A stretch of 64,000 bases of DNA from Brachyspira hampsonii (GTDB lineage Bacteria > Spirochaetota > Brachyspiria > Brachyspirales > Brachyspiraceae). The DNA lies in the NCBI RefSeq assembly GCF_002214805.1, contig NZ_CP019914.1, positions 1,116,001 through 1,180,000 of the forward strand, in the 5' to 3' direction. Made by a program: the position numbers and the translations under genes. Under the pieces are notes generated by a model. That model was not told the DNA's origin and did not search any database. It was given only the letters and a program-made list of their open reading frames with translations. Shown piece after piece: positions 26,981 to 36,858 of the stretch (position 1 is the stretch's first letter; every line of letters begins with the position of its first letter).

Positions 26981-28759
26981 CTATTTTTTTATTTCCTTAT
27001 AAGTAGGCTTATCTCTAAGAGCAATGCTATCAGCAAGCATATTTTCAGTTTCAAATACAATGATTTCATTAACTCCTATTTTCAAAAGAGGAGCAGGTAT
27101 ATACAAATAACATGCCGGTCCTTCACTCCAATACCTTCCTAAATTAAATCCGTTTATGAATGCCACACCTTTTCCTAGTTTAGAACAGTCAAGGAAAGTA
27201 TCTGCAGCCTCTTTAACCTCAAATTCATAACGATAGAAAGAAGGAGTATTTTCTATCCAATCGGCACTGAAATCTACATCCTCTATATTATCAAGAGATA
27301 AAGCATACTGTTCAAAGCCTGTTTCAAAATGTATATCGGCCATAACCCCTATACGAATACCTTTAACCTGACTGCATTCCTGAAGTTTATAACCGTAATT
27401 TACGCGTCCTACATTTTCAACCAATAATTCCAATATATTATCGCCGTCATTAAAATGCATTTCAATAGGCTCTATAAGCTCATCTTGATATTTTACACCC
27501 TTATATTCGCCATTTAAATAAAAATGAACCCTATCTGAAGCACCTACTGCTCTTACATTCATATTATTATTAAAACCTTTTACCTTAGTCCTATAAAGCA
27601 TATAACCATATCCGCTTCCTGCTTTCTCCATAGTTATAGGGAAATCGCTTTTCTGACATTTTGATATTTTATCTATAACTGAAAATAATGAAGTTTTATT
27701 TTTTAGTTTTGCCTCTGAGAAATCTAACCTTTTATGATCTCTAGGTTCAAAAGTTTTTATTTCAGGAAATAATTCATTTATAAGTTTCTGAAGTTTATAA
27801 AATTTCTCTGTAGGCTCACCCCATTCTGTAAGAACAGCATCATAATCATAAGATGTAATTTGAGGGAAATCTGTATAACCTGTTACAGAAGTGCCGTTAT
27901 AAAAACCAAAATTAGTTCCTCCTATAAACATATATAGATTTATACTTCCTCTTTTCAAAATCTCTTTTACTTCCATTATAAAATCATCAGCATCTCTTTT
28001 TATTATAGGATCTTTCCATAAATTAAACCAACCGTCCCAGAATTCCATACACATTAATGGTTTTTTTATACCTTTTCTTGCAAAAAATTTTTCTGTATCA
28101 TCAAAACTTTCTTTAGCCTTAGAACCGAAATTAACAGTAGCTAATATTCCATCATCTATTAAAGTACCTGCCTCTAAAACTGCATCCCAAGCACCATCTG
28201 AAGTAAATAAAGGCACTTCAGCACCATGTTTAATCATAAGATTTTTTAAAGCTCTGAGATATTCTTTATCATTTCCGAATGAACCATATTCATTTTCAAT
28301 CTGCATCATAATTACAGGTCCGTTTCTAGTAATTTGCAAATCATCAATATGTTTAAATAACTCTTTATAATAAGCATCAACCTTACTTAAAAATAATTGA
28401 GTATTAGTACGAACTTTTATATTATCATATCTTAAAAGCCATGCAGGAAGTCCTCCGAATTCCCATTCAGCACATATATACGGAGTAGGTCTTAATATAA
28501 CCAATAAATCCAATTTCTGAGCAGTTTTAATAAAAGATGCTATATCTTTATTGCCTGAAAAATCGAAAAAGCCTTCATCTATCTCATGAATATTCCAAGG
28601 TATATATGTTTCAACAGTATTAAATCCAGCTGCCTTTAAATTATAAAGACAATCTTCCCAATATTCTCTAACAAATCTAAAATAATGAATAGCTCCTGAT
28701 AAAATTTTTATAGGTTTGCCATTTAAAATAAATTCTTCTTTGATTTCAAAAGCAGCCAT
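26981..28759 (-). CDS. bga: beta-galactosidase, GH35 family
   Basis: 592 residues, the usual length of bacterial GH35 enzymes, with no signal peptide, so it is cytoplasmic. The TIM-barrel landmarks are ETYIPWNIHEIDEGFFDFSG and PTPYICAEWEFGGLPAWLL, which carries the GGLPAWL signature. The acid/base Glu157 lies in QIENEYG and the nucleophile Glu239 in LMCMEFWDGWF. Two beta-jelly-roll modules follow, with FINGFNLGRYWSEGP near the end. It hydrolyses terminal beta-galactosides, plausibly from mucin or dietary glycans. Read 5' to 3' it follows map, with a terminator between them. Confidence 0.92.
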   Translation of the reverse strand: MAAFEIKEEFILNGKPIKILSGAIHYFRFVREYWEDCLYNLKAAGFNTVETYIPWNIHEIDEGFFDFSGNKDIASFIKTAQKLDLLVILRPTPYICAEWEFGGLPAWLLRYDNIKVRTNTQLFLSKVDAYYKELFKHIDDLQITRNGPVIMMQIENEYGSFGNDKEYLRALKNLMIKHGAEVPLFTSDGAWDAVLEAGTLIDDGILATVNFGSKAKESFDDTEKFFARKGIKKPLMCMEFWDGWFNLWKDPIIKRDADDFIMEVKEILKRGSINLYMFIGGTNFGFYNGTSVTGYTDFPQITSYDYDAVLTEWGEPTEKFYKLQKLINELFPEIKTFEPRDHKRLDFSEAKLKNKTSLFSVIDKISKCQKSDFPITMEKAGSGYGYMLYRTKVKGFNNNMNVRAVGASDRVHFYLNGEYKGVKYQDELIEPIEMHFNDGDNILELLVENVGRVNYGYKLQECSQVKGIRIGVMADIHFETGFEQYALSLDNIEDVDFSADWIENTPSFYRYEFEVKEAADTFLDCSKLGKGVAFINGFNLGRYWSEGPACYLYIPAPLLKIGVNEIIVFETENMLADSIALRDKPTYKEIKK

Positions 28760-28795
28760 AATTTTATATCCTTATTTATATTTTTAATTAAAACT

Positions 28796-28831
28796 AAAAA
28801 ACTCTACTTAATATTTATTAAATAGAGTTTT
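28796..28831 (-). terminator. terminator between map and the GH35 gene
   Basis: AAAAACTCTA and TAGAGTTTT arms (28797-28806, 28823-28831) with further TTAAT/ATTAA pairing inside. Followed by a T run on the - strand. Confidence 0.65.
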
Positions 28832-28846
28832 CAATTTATTTTCCAA

Positions 28847-29641
28847 TCATTTACCAAGATATTTTTTTACTATCTCATCATCTTCTAAAGCGGTTAATAT
28901 CTCAACCCCATCTTCTTTTACCGCTACAGTATGTTCATAATGTGCTGATAATGATCCGTCCCTAGTTATGATAGTCCAATCATCATCTTCTATTAAAATA
29001 GCATGATGCCCCATATTAACCATAGGTTCTATTGCTATAACCATGTTAGTTTTAAGTATAGGACCTGCTCCCTCTTTTCCTCTGTTTGGTACGGCAGGCT
29101 CTTCATGCAAATTTGCACCAACTCCATGACCTTGAAACTCTCTTACCAGAGAATAACCTGCATCTTCAGCAGTTTTTTGAATAGCATGGGAAACATCTCC
29201 CAAATGAACGCCGTCTTTTATCTTTTTTACGCCATTAAAAAATGACTCCATAGTAACTTCAATCAATCTTGAAGCATCATCTGACACATTTCCTACTTTA
29301 AAAGTAAATGCTCTGTCAGAATGATAACCTTTATAATATACACCTATATCAAGCCCTATGATATCCCCATCTTTTAAAATTTTCTTTTTACTTGGTATTC
29401 CATGTATTACTTCATTATTTATAGAAGAACATATAGACCCCGGAAAAGGAGGCTTACCATAACCTTTAAATGAAGGCTTAGCATTATGCTTTCTTATATA
29501 ATCATAAACAAATTTATCTATTTCTTTAGTAGATATTCCCGGCTGAATTATCTTTTCAACTTCTTTAAATACATTAGCCAATATATGTCCGCTTTCACGC
29601 ATTAAATTAATTTCAGCTTGTGTTTTTATTTTTATAGCCAT
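28847..29641 (-). CDS. map: methionine aminopeptidase type I
   Basis: 264 residues. It removes the N-terminal methionine from nascent proteins. Conserved segments are SINNEVIHGIPSKKKILKDGDIIGLDIGVYYKGYHSD, containing the first metal-binding Asp residues, then GHGVGANLHEEPAVPN and VIAIEPMVNMG with the His/Glu ligands, and YEHTVAV with the final Glu region. The start ATG at 29641 gives MAIKIKTQAEI, typical of the family. It lies 17 bases after the bactofilin gene. Confidence 0.95.
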   Translation of the reverse strand: MAIKIKTQAEINLMRESGHILANVFKEVEKIIQPGISTKEIDKFVYDYIRKHNAKPSFKGYGKPPFPGSICSSINNEVIHGIPSKKKILKDGDIIGLDIGVYYKGYHSDRAFTFKVGNVSDDASRLIEVTMESFFNGVKKIKDGVHLGDVSHAIQKTAEDAGYSLVREFQGHGVGANLHEEPAVPNRGKEGAGPILKTNMVIAIEPMVNMGHHAILIEDDDWTIITRDGSLSAHYEHTVAVKEDGVEILTALEDDEIVKKYLGK

Positions 29642-29658
29642 TTACGAATACACCTTAA

Positions 29659-30147
29659 TTAAAAAATACTATTGCTTGAATTATTATCTATATTATAACT
29701 ATTATTTTCTGAAGAAGTATTATCTGAATAACCGCTGTTATTTACTAATGACTCATCTTCTATTTTTATACCGGTGAAAGATTCATGCACTACTTTTGTT
29801 ATATCTTTTTTCTGTCCGCCTGTTATAGTCATTTCTCCCTGTATAACAGCACCTTCTCCTACATCTATTTTAGGAGCTTCTATATTTCCTAAAACTCTTC
29901 CTGTTTCTATTAATATAACTTCTTTTTGGGCATCTATATTACCAATCAAGGTACCAGCTATTGTGATGCTTTCTGTTATGATAGTGCTTGTCTTTACTTT
30001 ACCATTAGGACCTATAATTAAATGTCCGTCTATCTTTAATTCGCCTTCAAATTTTCCATCTATTTGAAAAGAACCTTTTACAATAAAAGTACCTTTAAAA
30101 GATGAACCATCCCCTATAACACTGTTTACTATATCTTTTCTTGCCAT
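29659..30147 (-). CDS. bactofilin cytoskeletal protein
   Basis: 162 residues. The central domain (about 8-112) has the bactofilin beta-helix pattern: SVIGDGSSFKGTFIVKGSFQIDGKFEGELKIDGHLIIGPNGKV, then repeated I-G-x-I-x-A turns. A Ser/Asn-rich tail (about 135-162) is probably disordered. Bactofilins polymerise without nucleotide and affect shape, stalks or peptidoglycan placement; in spirochaetes a link to helical shape is plausible. It is the first gene of a bactofilin-map unit, 88 bases downstream of the FkbM gene. Confidence 0.88.
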   Translation of the reverse strand: MARKDIVNSVIGDGSSFKGTFIVKGSFQIDGKFEGELKIDGHLIIGPNGKVKTSTIITESITIAGTLIGNIDAQKEVILIETGRVLGNIEAPKIDVGEGAVIQGEMTITGGQKKDITKVVHESFTGIKIEDESLVNNSGYSDNTSSENNSYNIDNNSSNSIF

Positions 30148-30235
30148 AAATTTTTATCTCCTAAAGTTGCATTTTATAAGTATAGTTATAAAAAGTCAAT
30201 ATTATATATTAGCCTATAACAATTATAACATAATT

Positions 30236-31195
30236 TTATTTTTTAGGTATACAAAAAAGTATTGTCTCCCCTCCCCAAGGAGAAAATGTTCTTATATAAT
30301 ATTCGTAATTTTCTGTTATTTCTTTTATAAATACAGGTATTTTATAAAAATCCTCCATAAAAAGATCGCCCCCATGATATACAGCTATAGCAAGAGAAGG
30401 ACGAAATTTTTTTATTGTATTTAAAGCACCTTCTAGTATATGCATTTCTGCTCCTTCAACATCCATTTTAAGATAATCTATTTTGCCTATATCATGACTT
30501 TCAACAAACTCATCTACAGTAACAGCATTCATCTTAACTGTAGGAGTATTAGGTGTCATAGATACAAAATCTACAGTTTCGTTTTTATTAGAAAAAAGAA
30601 TATTTTCTAAAATAACATTATTTAATTTATATTTTTCTTTAATCAATTTCAATGTTTCAAAAGCATTTATATCCGGCTCAAAAGCATAAATCTTTGCATT
30701 ATCATTACATTTTTTTGAAAAGAAATAAGCCGTATCTCCTTTCCAAGCACCTATATCGAATATAACACTATCACCGCCTACTTCAAATATCTTTTTTACA
30801 TTGTATTGCTCAAGTCCGAATATATAAAAAAGTAAAAAATTTTCTATTTCGTTAGGATATTTATATTTTTGTAAATAAAATAAAAATCTCTTTAATCCCC
30901 AAGAAAATATATCAATAGAACCATATTTCATACTTAATTTTATTTTTTCTTTTGAATTAGTATAAGCATCTCTGTAAAATGACAATAAATATCTATATCT
31001 TACTATTTTTTCAAATAAATCTTTAGAATAAGATTCTGAAAGCATATTATAAAAAATATCAAAACTATTATTATTTTCTTCTTTCATTGCTCTGATAAAA
31101 TTATCATTGTTTTCTATTTTATCTATTTCTTCTTTTATAAAATTTTTATTTACTATTTTTCTGCATTTTTCTAATATATTATTTATTTCTTTCAT
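30236..31195 (-). CDS. FkbM-family SAM-dependent methyltransferase
   Basis: 319 residues. The N-terminal 135 residues are helical and unassigned. The FkbM domain starts at SVIFDIGAWKGDTAYFFSKKC (SAM-binding motif I, about 138-158) with the acidic loop AKIYAFEPD. The later segment KIDYLKMDVEGAEMHILEGALNTI is the family signature. It probably O-methylates a sugar or lipid. It lies directly downstream, in transcription direction, of the 82-bp hairpin array, whose end almost touches the ATG. Confidence 0.85.
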   Translation of the reverse strand: MKEINNILEKCRKIVNKNFIKEEIDKIENNDNFIRAMKEENNNSFDIFYNMLSESYSKDLFEKIVRYRYLLSFYRDAYTNSKEKIKLSMKYGSIDIFSWGLKRFLFYLQKYKYPNEIENFLLFYIFGLEQYNVKKIFEVGGDSVIFDIGAWKGDTAYFFSKKCNDNAKIYAFEPDINAFETLKLIKEKYKLNNVILENILFSNKNETVDFVSMTPNTPTVKMNAVTVDEFVESHDIGKIDYLKMDVEGAEMHILEGALNTIKKFRPSLAIAVYHGGDLFMEDFYKIPVFIKEITENYEYYIRTFSPWGGETILFCIPKK

Positions 31196-31198
31196 ATT

Positions 31199-31772
31199 AT
31201 TGCTAATAAAAATTGTTCGCTAACAATGTCTAGTAAATAAATTTACTAGACGCTCACAATTTTTATAATACCCCCAAATTATTGCTAATAAAAATTATTT
31301 GCTAATTATATCTAGTAAATGAATTTACTAGACACTCACAATTTTTATAATACCCCCAAATTATTGCTAATAAAAATTGTTCGCTAACAATGTTTAGTAA
31401 ATGAATTTACTAGACACTCACAATTTTTATAATACCCCCAAATTATTGCTAATAAAAATTGTTCGCTAACAATGTTTAGTAAATGACCCTGCTAGATGAT
31501 CACAATTTTTATAATAACACAAAATTATTGCTAATAAAAATTGTTCGCTAACAATATCTAGTAAATGACTCTGCTAGACGATCACAATTTTTATAACAAC
31601 ACAAAATTATTGCTAATAAAAATTGTTCGCTAACAATGTTTAGTAAATGAATTTACTAGACACTCACAATTTTTATAATACCCCCAAATTATTGCTAATA
31701 AAAATTGTTCGCTAACAATGTTTAGTAAATGACCCTGCTAGATGATCACAATTTTTATAATACCCACAAATA
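31199..31772. repeat. tandem array of seven 82-bp hairpin units
   Basis: The anchor ATTGCTAATA recurs at 31199, 31281, 31363, 31445, 31527, 31609 and 31691, a constant period of 82 bases. Each unit carries nested inverted repeats: AAAAATTGT/ACAATTTTT outside, TTGTT/AACAA flanking CGCT, and TCTAGTAAAT/ATTTACTAGA inside. Units 4, 5 and 7 differ in the inner loop (GACCCTGCTAG or GACTCTGCTAG). A single diverged copy lies at 58408-58482. No spacers, so it is not a CRISPR array. Confidence 0.9.
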
Positions 31773-31779
31773 TCAATAA

Positions 31780-32496
31780 TTATATATTTGTTATTTCTAT
31801 TATTCTCTTTAAATCCATTTTACCTTCATATATAGCTTTTCCAACTATAGCACCATTAATTTTCATGTCCATTAATTTTATAATTTCATCTTCAAAAGTA
31901 ACACCTCCTGAAGCTATAATATTGCATGAAAGTTTTTCTCTCAACTCTTTATATATATCCAAATTAGTTCCGGAAAGTTTTCCGTCTTTTGATATATCAG
32001 TATAAATAATAGTATCTATTCCCATACTATCTAATTTCATACAAAACTCTACGGAGTCCAATTTTTTTATTTCTTTCCAGCCTTTAACTGCTATCATTCT
32101 ATTTCTTGAATCTATAGAAACTGCTATATGCTCTTTATACTTATTTATCATATTCTCAGTAAAATCTATATTTTCAACAGCAGCGGTTCCTAATATTGTC
32201 CTTTTTACACCTATGTCCAAATATTTTTTTATAGTTTCTTCATTTCTTATGCCGCCGCCTACTTCTACAAATAAATTACAGTTCTTTATTATTTTTTCTA
32301 TTGTTTTAAAATTAATAGTTTCTCCGTCGCTTGCTCCGTCTAAATCAACTACATGCAAATAACTGCTTCCGCTTTTAACAAAAAATTCCAAGACCTCTAA
32401 AGGATCCTTAAAATAAGTAGTTTTATTATCATAATCGCCTTCTACAAGCCTTACAACCTCGCCGTTTTTCAAATCTATTGCAGGTAGTATATACAT
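31780..32496 (-). CDS. hisA: phosphoribosylformimino-AICAR ribotide isomerase
   Basis: 238 residues, fourth step of histidine biosynthesis. It is a TIM barrel, with N-terminal PAIDLKNGEVVRLVEGDY carrying the catalytic Asp (about residue 8), VEVGGGIRNEETI in the middle, TDISKDGKLSGTN with the second catalytic Asp, and NIIASGGVT near the end as phosphate grip. The length fits. No other his gene is beside it here, which is notable because his genes are usually clustered. The hairpin array lies immediately 3' of its stop. Confidence 0.93.
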   Translation of the reverse strand: MYILPAIDLKNGEVVRLVEGDYDNKTTYFKDPLEVLEFFVKSGSSYLHVVDLDGASDGETINFKTIEKIIKNCNLFVEVGGGIRNEETIKKYLDIGVKRTILGTAAVENIDFTENMINKYKEHIAVSIDSRNRMIAVKGWKEIKKLDSVEFCMKLDSMGIDTIIYTDISKDGKLSGTNLDIYKELREKLSCNIIASGGVTFEDEIIKLMDMKINGAIVGKAIYEGKMDLKRIIEITNI

Positions 32497-32535
32497 ATTA
32501 ATCCCCTAAAAATATTGTTATCTATAATAGTATTT

Positions 32536-32563
32536 ATTATAGCATATAATTGATAAATGTAAA
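32536..32563 (-). promoter_or_regulatory. promoter of hisA
   Basis: On the - strand TTTACA (32563-32558), a 16-base spacer and TATAAT (32541-32536), 40 bases before the ATG. Confidence 0.55.
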
Positions 32564-32639
32564 AATTAATAAACTCTATTTTTTTCTCAAAACTCCGATA
32601 TTTTATTTTATAGTAATTTAAATTTTTGGGATTTTTATT

Positions 32640-33638
32640 ATGATTAAAGATTTATATATAGAAAATTTTAAATGTTTTAATAAAATTAAAATAGATAATT
32701 TTAAAAAAATAAATTTCTTAGCAGGGAAAAATAACTTAGGAAAAACTACTATACTTGAAACTTTAATGCTCATTTTATCAGAATCTCGTATCAATATAAT
32801 AGAAAATATAAAAACTATAAGCAGAGTAAAAGAGAATAAAACTGAAATAAAAACATTATTTTATAATTTTGACTATAATAACAATATAAATTTTAATTAC
32901 AATAAATATGATAATACAAGCTATAATATCAATATTAGCCCTATATTAAAAGATAATAAGATACATAATGATAATAATATTGAATTAAATTATAATACTA
33001 TTATTAATAATGATGATTCCATAGAAGAAAAAAAATTAAATATTCCAAACATAAATAATACTATATATATGATGGGCAGAAAAGCTGAAAATATAGGAAA
33101 TAGAGAGGAAACTTATATAGCAAGTACAATAGAATATCATACATTAACAGCATATCTAATAGAAATTTTAAAAAATAAAAATGAAGAGCCTATAATAGAA
33201 ATGCTTTCATTTTTCAATAATAATATAAAATCAATAAATGTACTTAACAATAATATTTATCTTAATATTGAAGGAATGAATGAATTACTAATATTGAATT
33301 TAATGGGCGAAGGATTAAAAAAATATTTATCTATAATACTTCCTATAGCAGCAAATAAGAATAATGTAATTTTGGCAGATGATATATCAAGCTCATTAGA
33401 TAATGACACTGCTAAATATTTATTTAAAAGCATTTTAAATTTAAGCAGAAATAATGATATGCAAATGTTTTTCACAATTAATAATTATGATACATTAAAA
33501 CTTTTATATAAAACAGTAAATGACAGCGAAGAATTTAATGATATAAAAGATTCAATAAACATTATTAACATAACTAATACTGAAGAAGGTGTTAAATCTT
33601 ATAATTATAATATTGATAATGTAAATGAATTATTATAA
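32640..33638 (+). CDS. AAA/RecF-like ATP-binding protein
   Basis: 332 residues. The N-terminus (MIKDLYIENFKCFNKIKI) and the Walker A GKNNLGKT (29-36) match RecF/SMC-type AAA_15/AAA_21 ATPases. Walker B is VILADDISSSLD (about 243-254), preceded by a GEGLKKYLSI signature-like stretch. The middle is Asn/Lys-rich low complexity. There is no TOPRIM domain, so it is not an OLD nuclease. No partner gene adjoins it; two repeat copies begin directly after its stop. Similar stand-alone ATPases are often defence or DNA-repair accessory genes, which is inference. Confidence 0.75.
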   Translation: MIKDLYIENFKCFNKIKIDNFKKINFLAGKNNLGKTTILETLMLILSESRINIIENIKTISRVKENKTEIKTLFYNFDYNNNINFNYNKYDNTSYNINISPILKDNKIHNDNNIELNYNTIINNDDSIEEKKLNIPNINNTIYMMGRKAENIGNREETYIASTIEYHTLTAYLIEILKNKNEEPIIEMLSFFNNNIKSINVLNNNIYLNIEGMNELLILNLMGEGLKKYLSIILPIAANKNNVILADDISSSLDNDTAKYLFKSILNLSRNNDMQMFFTINNYDTLKLLYKTVNDSEEFNDIKDSINIINITNTEEGVKSYNYNIDNVNELL

Positions 33639-33640
33639 TT

Positions 33641-33873
33641 TCCGCCATAGATTTATTTAAAACTACAATCTTCTAACGCACGCTAAATAAAACTAAAAAT
33701 ATAAATTAATTATGAATTATGATTTTAATTATATATTAAATTTGGCTAACCGTGCGTGGAGTAAATTTTTAAATTTAATAAACACTTGGGTGGGTGCTAT
33801 AATTTCTGATTGAGCTATAAAGATAATGAAAATTAAAATGTGAAAATAAAACAATAAAGAATAAAGGGTGGGC
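33641..33873 (+). repeat. dispersed GC-box repeat, copy C1
   Basis: Begins two bases after the ATPase stop at CCGCC, so its left end is truncated. The internal ACGCACGC, CCGTGCGT and GGGTGGGTGC boxes are intact and it ends GGGTGGGC (33866-33873). Copy C2 follows in the same orientation. Confidence 0.75.
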
Positions 33874-33906
33874 ATGAAATTAAAGTTTTAAAATTTAATT
33901 ACGCTT

Positions 33907-34217
33907 ACCCACCATTTTTTGTTTATAACTATGATTTGTCATTTTTATGCTATTTTTCTTTTTAGATTTTACTGTTATTCTAACACCCGCCCTAGATTTA
34001 TTTAAAACTATAATCTTCTAACTCACGCTAAATAAAACTAAAAATATAAATTAATTATGAATTATAATTTTTATTATATATAAAATTTAGCTAACCGTGC
34101 GTGGAGTAAATTTTTAAATTTGATAAACACTTGGGTGGGTGCTATAATTTCTGATTGAGCTATAAAGATAATAAAAATTAAAATGTGAAAATAAAACAAT
34201 AAAATATAAAGGGCGGG
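33907..34217 (+). repeat. dispersed GC-box repeat, copy C2
   Basis: A full-length copy in the same orientation as C1, nearly identical to it from the ACTCACGC box to the right end GGGCGGG (34211-34217). C1 and C2 therefore form a tandem pair. Confidence 0.75.
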
Positions 34218-34235
34218 ATGTAATTAAAGTCAAAT

Positions 34236-34274
34236 AAAAAAGAGTAAGGATTTTTTAAGTCCATACTCTTTTTT
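34236..34274 (-). terminator. terminator of leuS
   Basis: AAAAAAGAGTA (34236-34246) pairs with TACTCTTTTTT (34264-34274), downstream of leuS on the - strand. Confidence 0.7.
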
Positions 34275-34296
34275 ATTATTATAAATTAATTAAATA

Positions 34297-36858
34297 TTAT
34301 TTTACAACTATGTTTACAAGCTTACCTTTAACATAAACTACTTTAACAATGTTTTTGCCGTCTGTAAACTGTTTTACTTTTTCGCTTGATAGTGCCTGAG
34401 TTTTAGCATCATCTTCGCTTATATTAATATCAGCTTCTACTCTGTCCCTTATTTTACCATTTACTTGAAATACTAATTCAAATACATCATCTTTGCAGTA
34501 CTCTTCATTATGTTCAACCCAGCTTTCTTCAAGTATCATCTTACCAAAGTTTAATATCTGATAAAGCTCTTCTGTTATATGAGGAGCTATAGGATTAAGA
34601 AGTATTAAATATCCTCTTATAACCTCTTTAAACATAGCATATTCATCATCACCATTTAATTTTATTGATGACATATCATTTAAAAGCTCCATCAAAGCAG
34701 CAATTGCAGTGTTAAAATGGAATCTGTCTTTGATATCTATTGTAACTTTTTTTATAGTTTTATGATATTTTTTATAAAGATTTTTAGCTTCTTTTGATAA
34801 GTTATTATAATCAAATGATTTATTATTTTTGAATGCCTCTTCATCTTTGTATTTTAGAAATAAGTTCCAAATTCTGTTTAAAAATCTTGCAGAACCTTTA
34901 ACACCCTCATCAGACCATTCTTTATCTTTTTCTGGCGGAGCAGCAAACATAACAAATATTCTAACGGCATCAGCCCCAAAAAGCTCTATAATCTCAGTAG
35001 GATCAATACCATTCGCTTTTGATTTAGACATCTTTTCCATTTTTACTATTATATCTTCTTTTTTTATACCGTCTTTTTCATATGCTTTATTATTCATCTC
35101 TTCCTGAGTATAGAATTTTTTTAGCTCTCTTGATTCATAGCTGTTTGCTAAAACCATACCTTGAGTAAGAAGTCTATTAAAAGGCTCATCTCCTTTGATA
35201 AGTCCGATATCTCTCATAAACTTGTACCAGAATCTTGAATATAAAAGGTGCATACAAGCATGCTCAATACCTCCTATATACTGGTCAACTCCAAGCCAAG
35301 CATTGGCAATAGCTGGGTCAAAAGGCATTTTATCATTATGAGCATCAGTATATCTTGCATAATACCAAGAACTGCATGTAAATGTATCCATAGTGTCAGT
35401 TTCTCTTTTTGCCTTTCCTCCGCATTTAGGACAAGTCGTATTAACGAATGACTCAGATTTTTTAAGAGGGTTATCTCCAACTGTAAACTCAATATCCATA
35501 GGAAGAGTTATAGGAAGTTCGCTTTCAGGCACAGGAACAATTCCGCATTTCTCACAATGTACAAAAGGAAGAGGATTACCCCAATATCTTTGTCTTGATA
35601 TAAGCCAATCTCTAAGTTTGTATTGTACTTTCTCGCTGCCGAAACCTTTTTCTGATGCATAGCTAATTGCTTTTTTAATAGCATCTCTTGTAGAAAGTCC
35701 GTTTAAAATATCCGAATTAACAACAACTCCGTCTTCAGTATATGCTTCAGTCATGTTTTCGGCTTTCAAAGAATTATCAGCATTCTGTATAACCACTTTT
35801 ACAGGTATATTATATTTTTTAGCAAATTCAAAGTCTCTTTGGTCATGAGCAGGAACAGCCATTACAGCACCGCTTCCGTATTCAGCCAAAACGAAATTAG
35901 CAGCGTATAAAGGAGCTTTTTCTTTATTGAAAGGATTAATAACATATCTTCCAGTGAATACCCCCTCTTTCTCATAATCAGTTTTTTGATCTATTTTAGC
36001 AGATTTTTTTATGAACTCTTCTACAGCATTTTTTTGCTCAGCTGTACACATATCTAAAAGTCCGTCATAATTCCAAGCTATAGCCATGTAAGTAACACCG
36101 TAAATAGTATCCGGACGGGTTGTAAATATAGGAAAATCCTTTCCGTCATCTAAAGTAAAATTAACATAAGCACCAACACTTCTTCCTATCCAGTTTTTCT
36201 GCATAGCTATAACATTATCAGGCCAGTATCCTTCAAGTAATTTTAAATCTGCGTCTAATTGTTCAGCATAATCGGTAACTTTTATATACCATTGTTCTAA
36301 TTTCTTTTTAGTAACTTCTCCGTCGCATCTCCAGCAAGTTCCTTCAGGAGTAACCTGCTCATTAGCAAGAACTGTATTACAATGATCGCACCAGTTAACG
36401 TCTCCGCCTTTTCTGTATAGAAGACCTTTCTCATACATTTTTAATATAAACCATTGTCCCCATTTATAATAATCAGGCAAACAAGTAGTAACTTCTCTGT
36501 CCCAATCATAAGAGTATCCGAGTAAGTTTAACTGCTCTTTCATATTAGCTATGTTTTTTAAAGTCCATTCTGCTGGGTGAGTTTTATGTTCTATAGCAGC
36601 ATTTTCTGCAGGCATACCAAAAGCGTCCCAACCCATAGGATGCAAGATATCATATCCTAAAAGCCTATAGTATCTAGCTATAGAGTCAGCTATAGTATAG
36701 TTAGAAACATGCCCCATATGCATTTTACCAGACGGATAAGGAAACATTTCCAGTACATAGTATTTTTTGTCTGTAGGTTTAGATACTGTTTTAAAAGAAT
36801 TATTATCTTTCCAGAATTTCTGCCATTTCTTTTCAATGGTAGTAAAATTATATTCCAT
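34297..36858 (-). CDS. leuS: leucyl-tRNA synthetase
   Basis: 853 residues, charging tRNA-Leu. ATG 36858 is chosen over an in-frame GTG at 36867 because GGAG lies 9 bases upstream. Class I signatures are PYPSGKMHMGHVSNY (HIGH motif, about 42-56) and KMSKSKANGIDP (KMSKS, about 607-618). The editing domain (CP1) contains FTTRPDTIYGVTY and AVPAHDQRDFEFA. A zinc-type CEKCG...CPKCGG insertion is also present, and the C-terminal anticodon-binding region is complete. Own terminator; no T-box leader was seen upstream. Confidence 0.96.
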   Translation of the reverse strand: MEYNFTTIEKKWQKFWKDNNSFKTVSKPTDKKYYVLEMFPYPSGKMHMGHVSNYTIADSIARYYRLLGYDILHPMGWDAFGMPAENAAIEHKTHPAEWTLKNIANMKEQLNLLGYSYDWDREVTTCLPDYYKWGQWFILKMYEKGLLYRKGGDVNWCDHCNTVLANEQVTPEGTCWRCDGEVTKKKLEQWYIKVTDYAEQLDADLKLLEGYWPDNVIAMQKNWIGRSVGAYVNFTLDDGKDFPIFTTRPDTIYGVTYMAIAWNYDGLLDMCTAEQKNAVEEFIKKSAKIDQKTDYEKEGVFTGRYVINPFNKEKAPLYAANFVLAEYGSGAVMAVPAHDQRDFEFAKKYNIPVKVVIQNADNSLKAENMTEAYTEDGVVVNSDILNGLSTRDAIKKAISYASEKGFGSEKVQYKLRDWLISRQRYWGNPLPFVHCEKCGIVPVPESELPITLPMDIEFTVGDNPLKKSESFVNTTCPKCGGKAKRETDTMDTFTCSSWYYARYTDAHNDKMPFDPAIANAWLGVDQYIGGIEHACMHLLYSRFWYKFMRDIGLIKGDEPFNRLLTQGMVLANSYESRELKKFYTQEEMNNKAYEKDGIKKEDIIVKMEKMSKSKANGIDPTEIIELFGADAVRIFVMFAAPPEKDKEWSDEGVKGSARFLNRIWNLFLKYKDEEAFKNNKSFDYNNLSKEAKNLYKKYHKTIKKVTIDIKDRFHFNTAIAALMELLNDMSSIKLNGDDEYAMFKEVIRGYLILLNPIAPHITEELYQILNFGKMILEESWVEHNEEYCKDDVFELVFQVNGKIRDRVEADINISEDDAKTQALSSEKVKQFTDGKNIVKVVYVKGKLVNIVVK

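Noticed and set aside
31199-31772. Possible CRISPR array
   Set aside because: The whole 82-base unit repeats without unique spacers, units carry nested palindromes, and no cas genes are near.
32640-33638. OLD-family nuclease
   Set aside because: No TOPRIM domain is visible after the ATPase part, so only an ATP-binding protein can be claimed.
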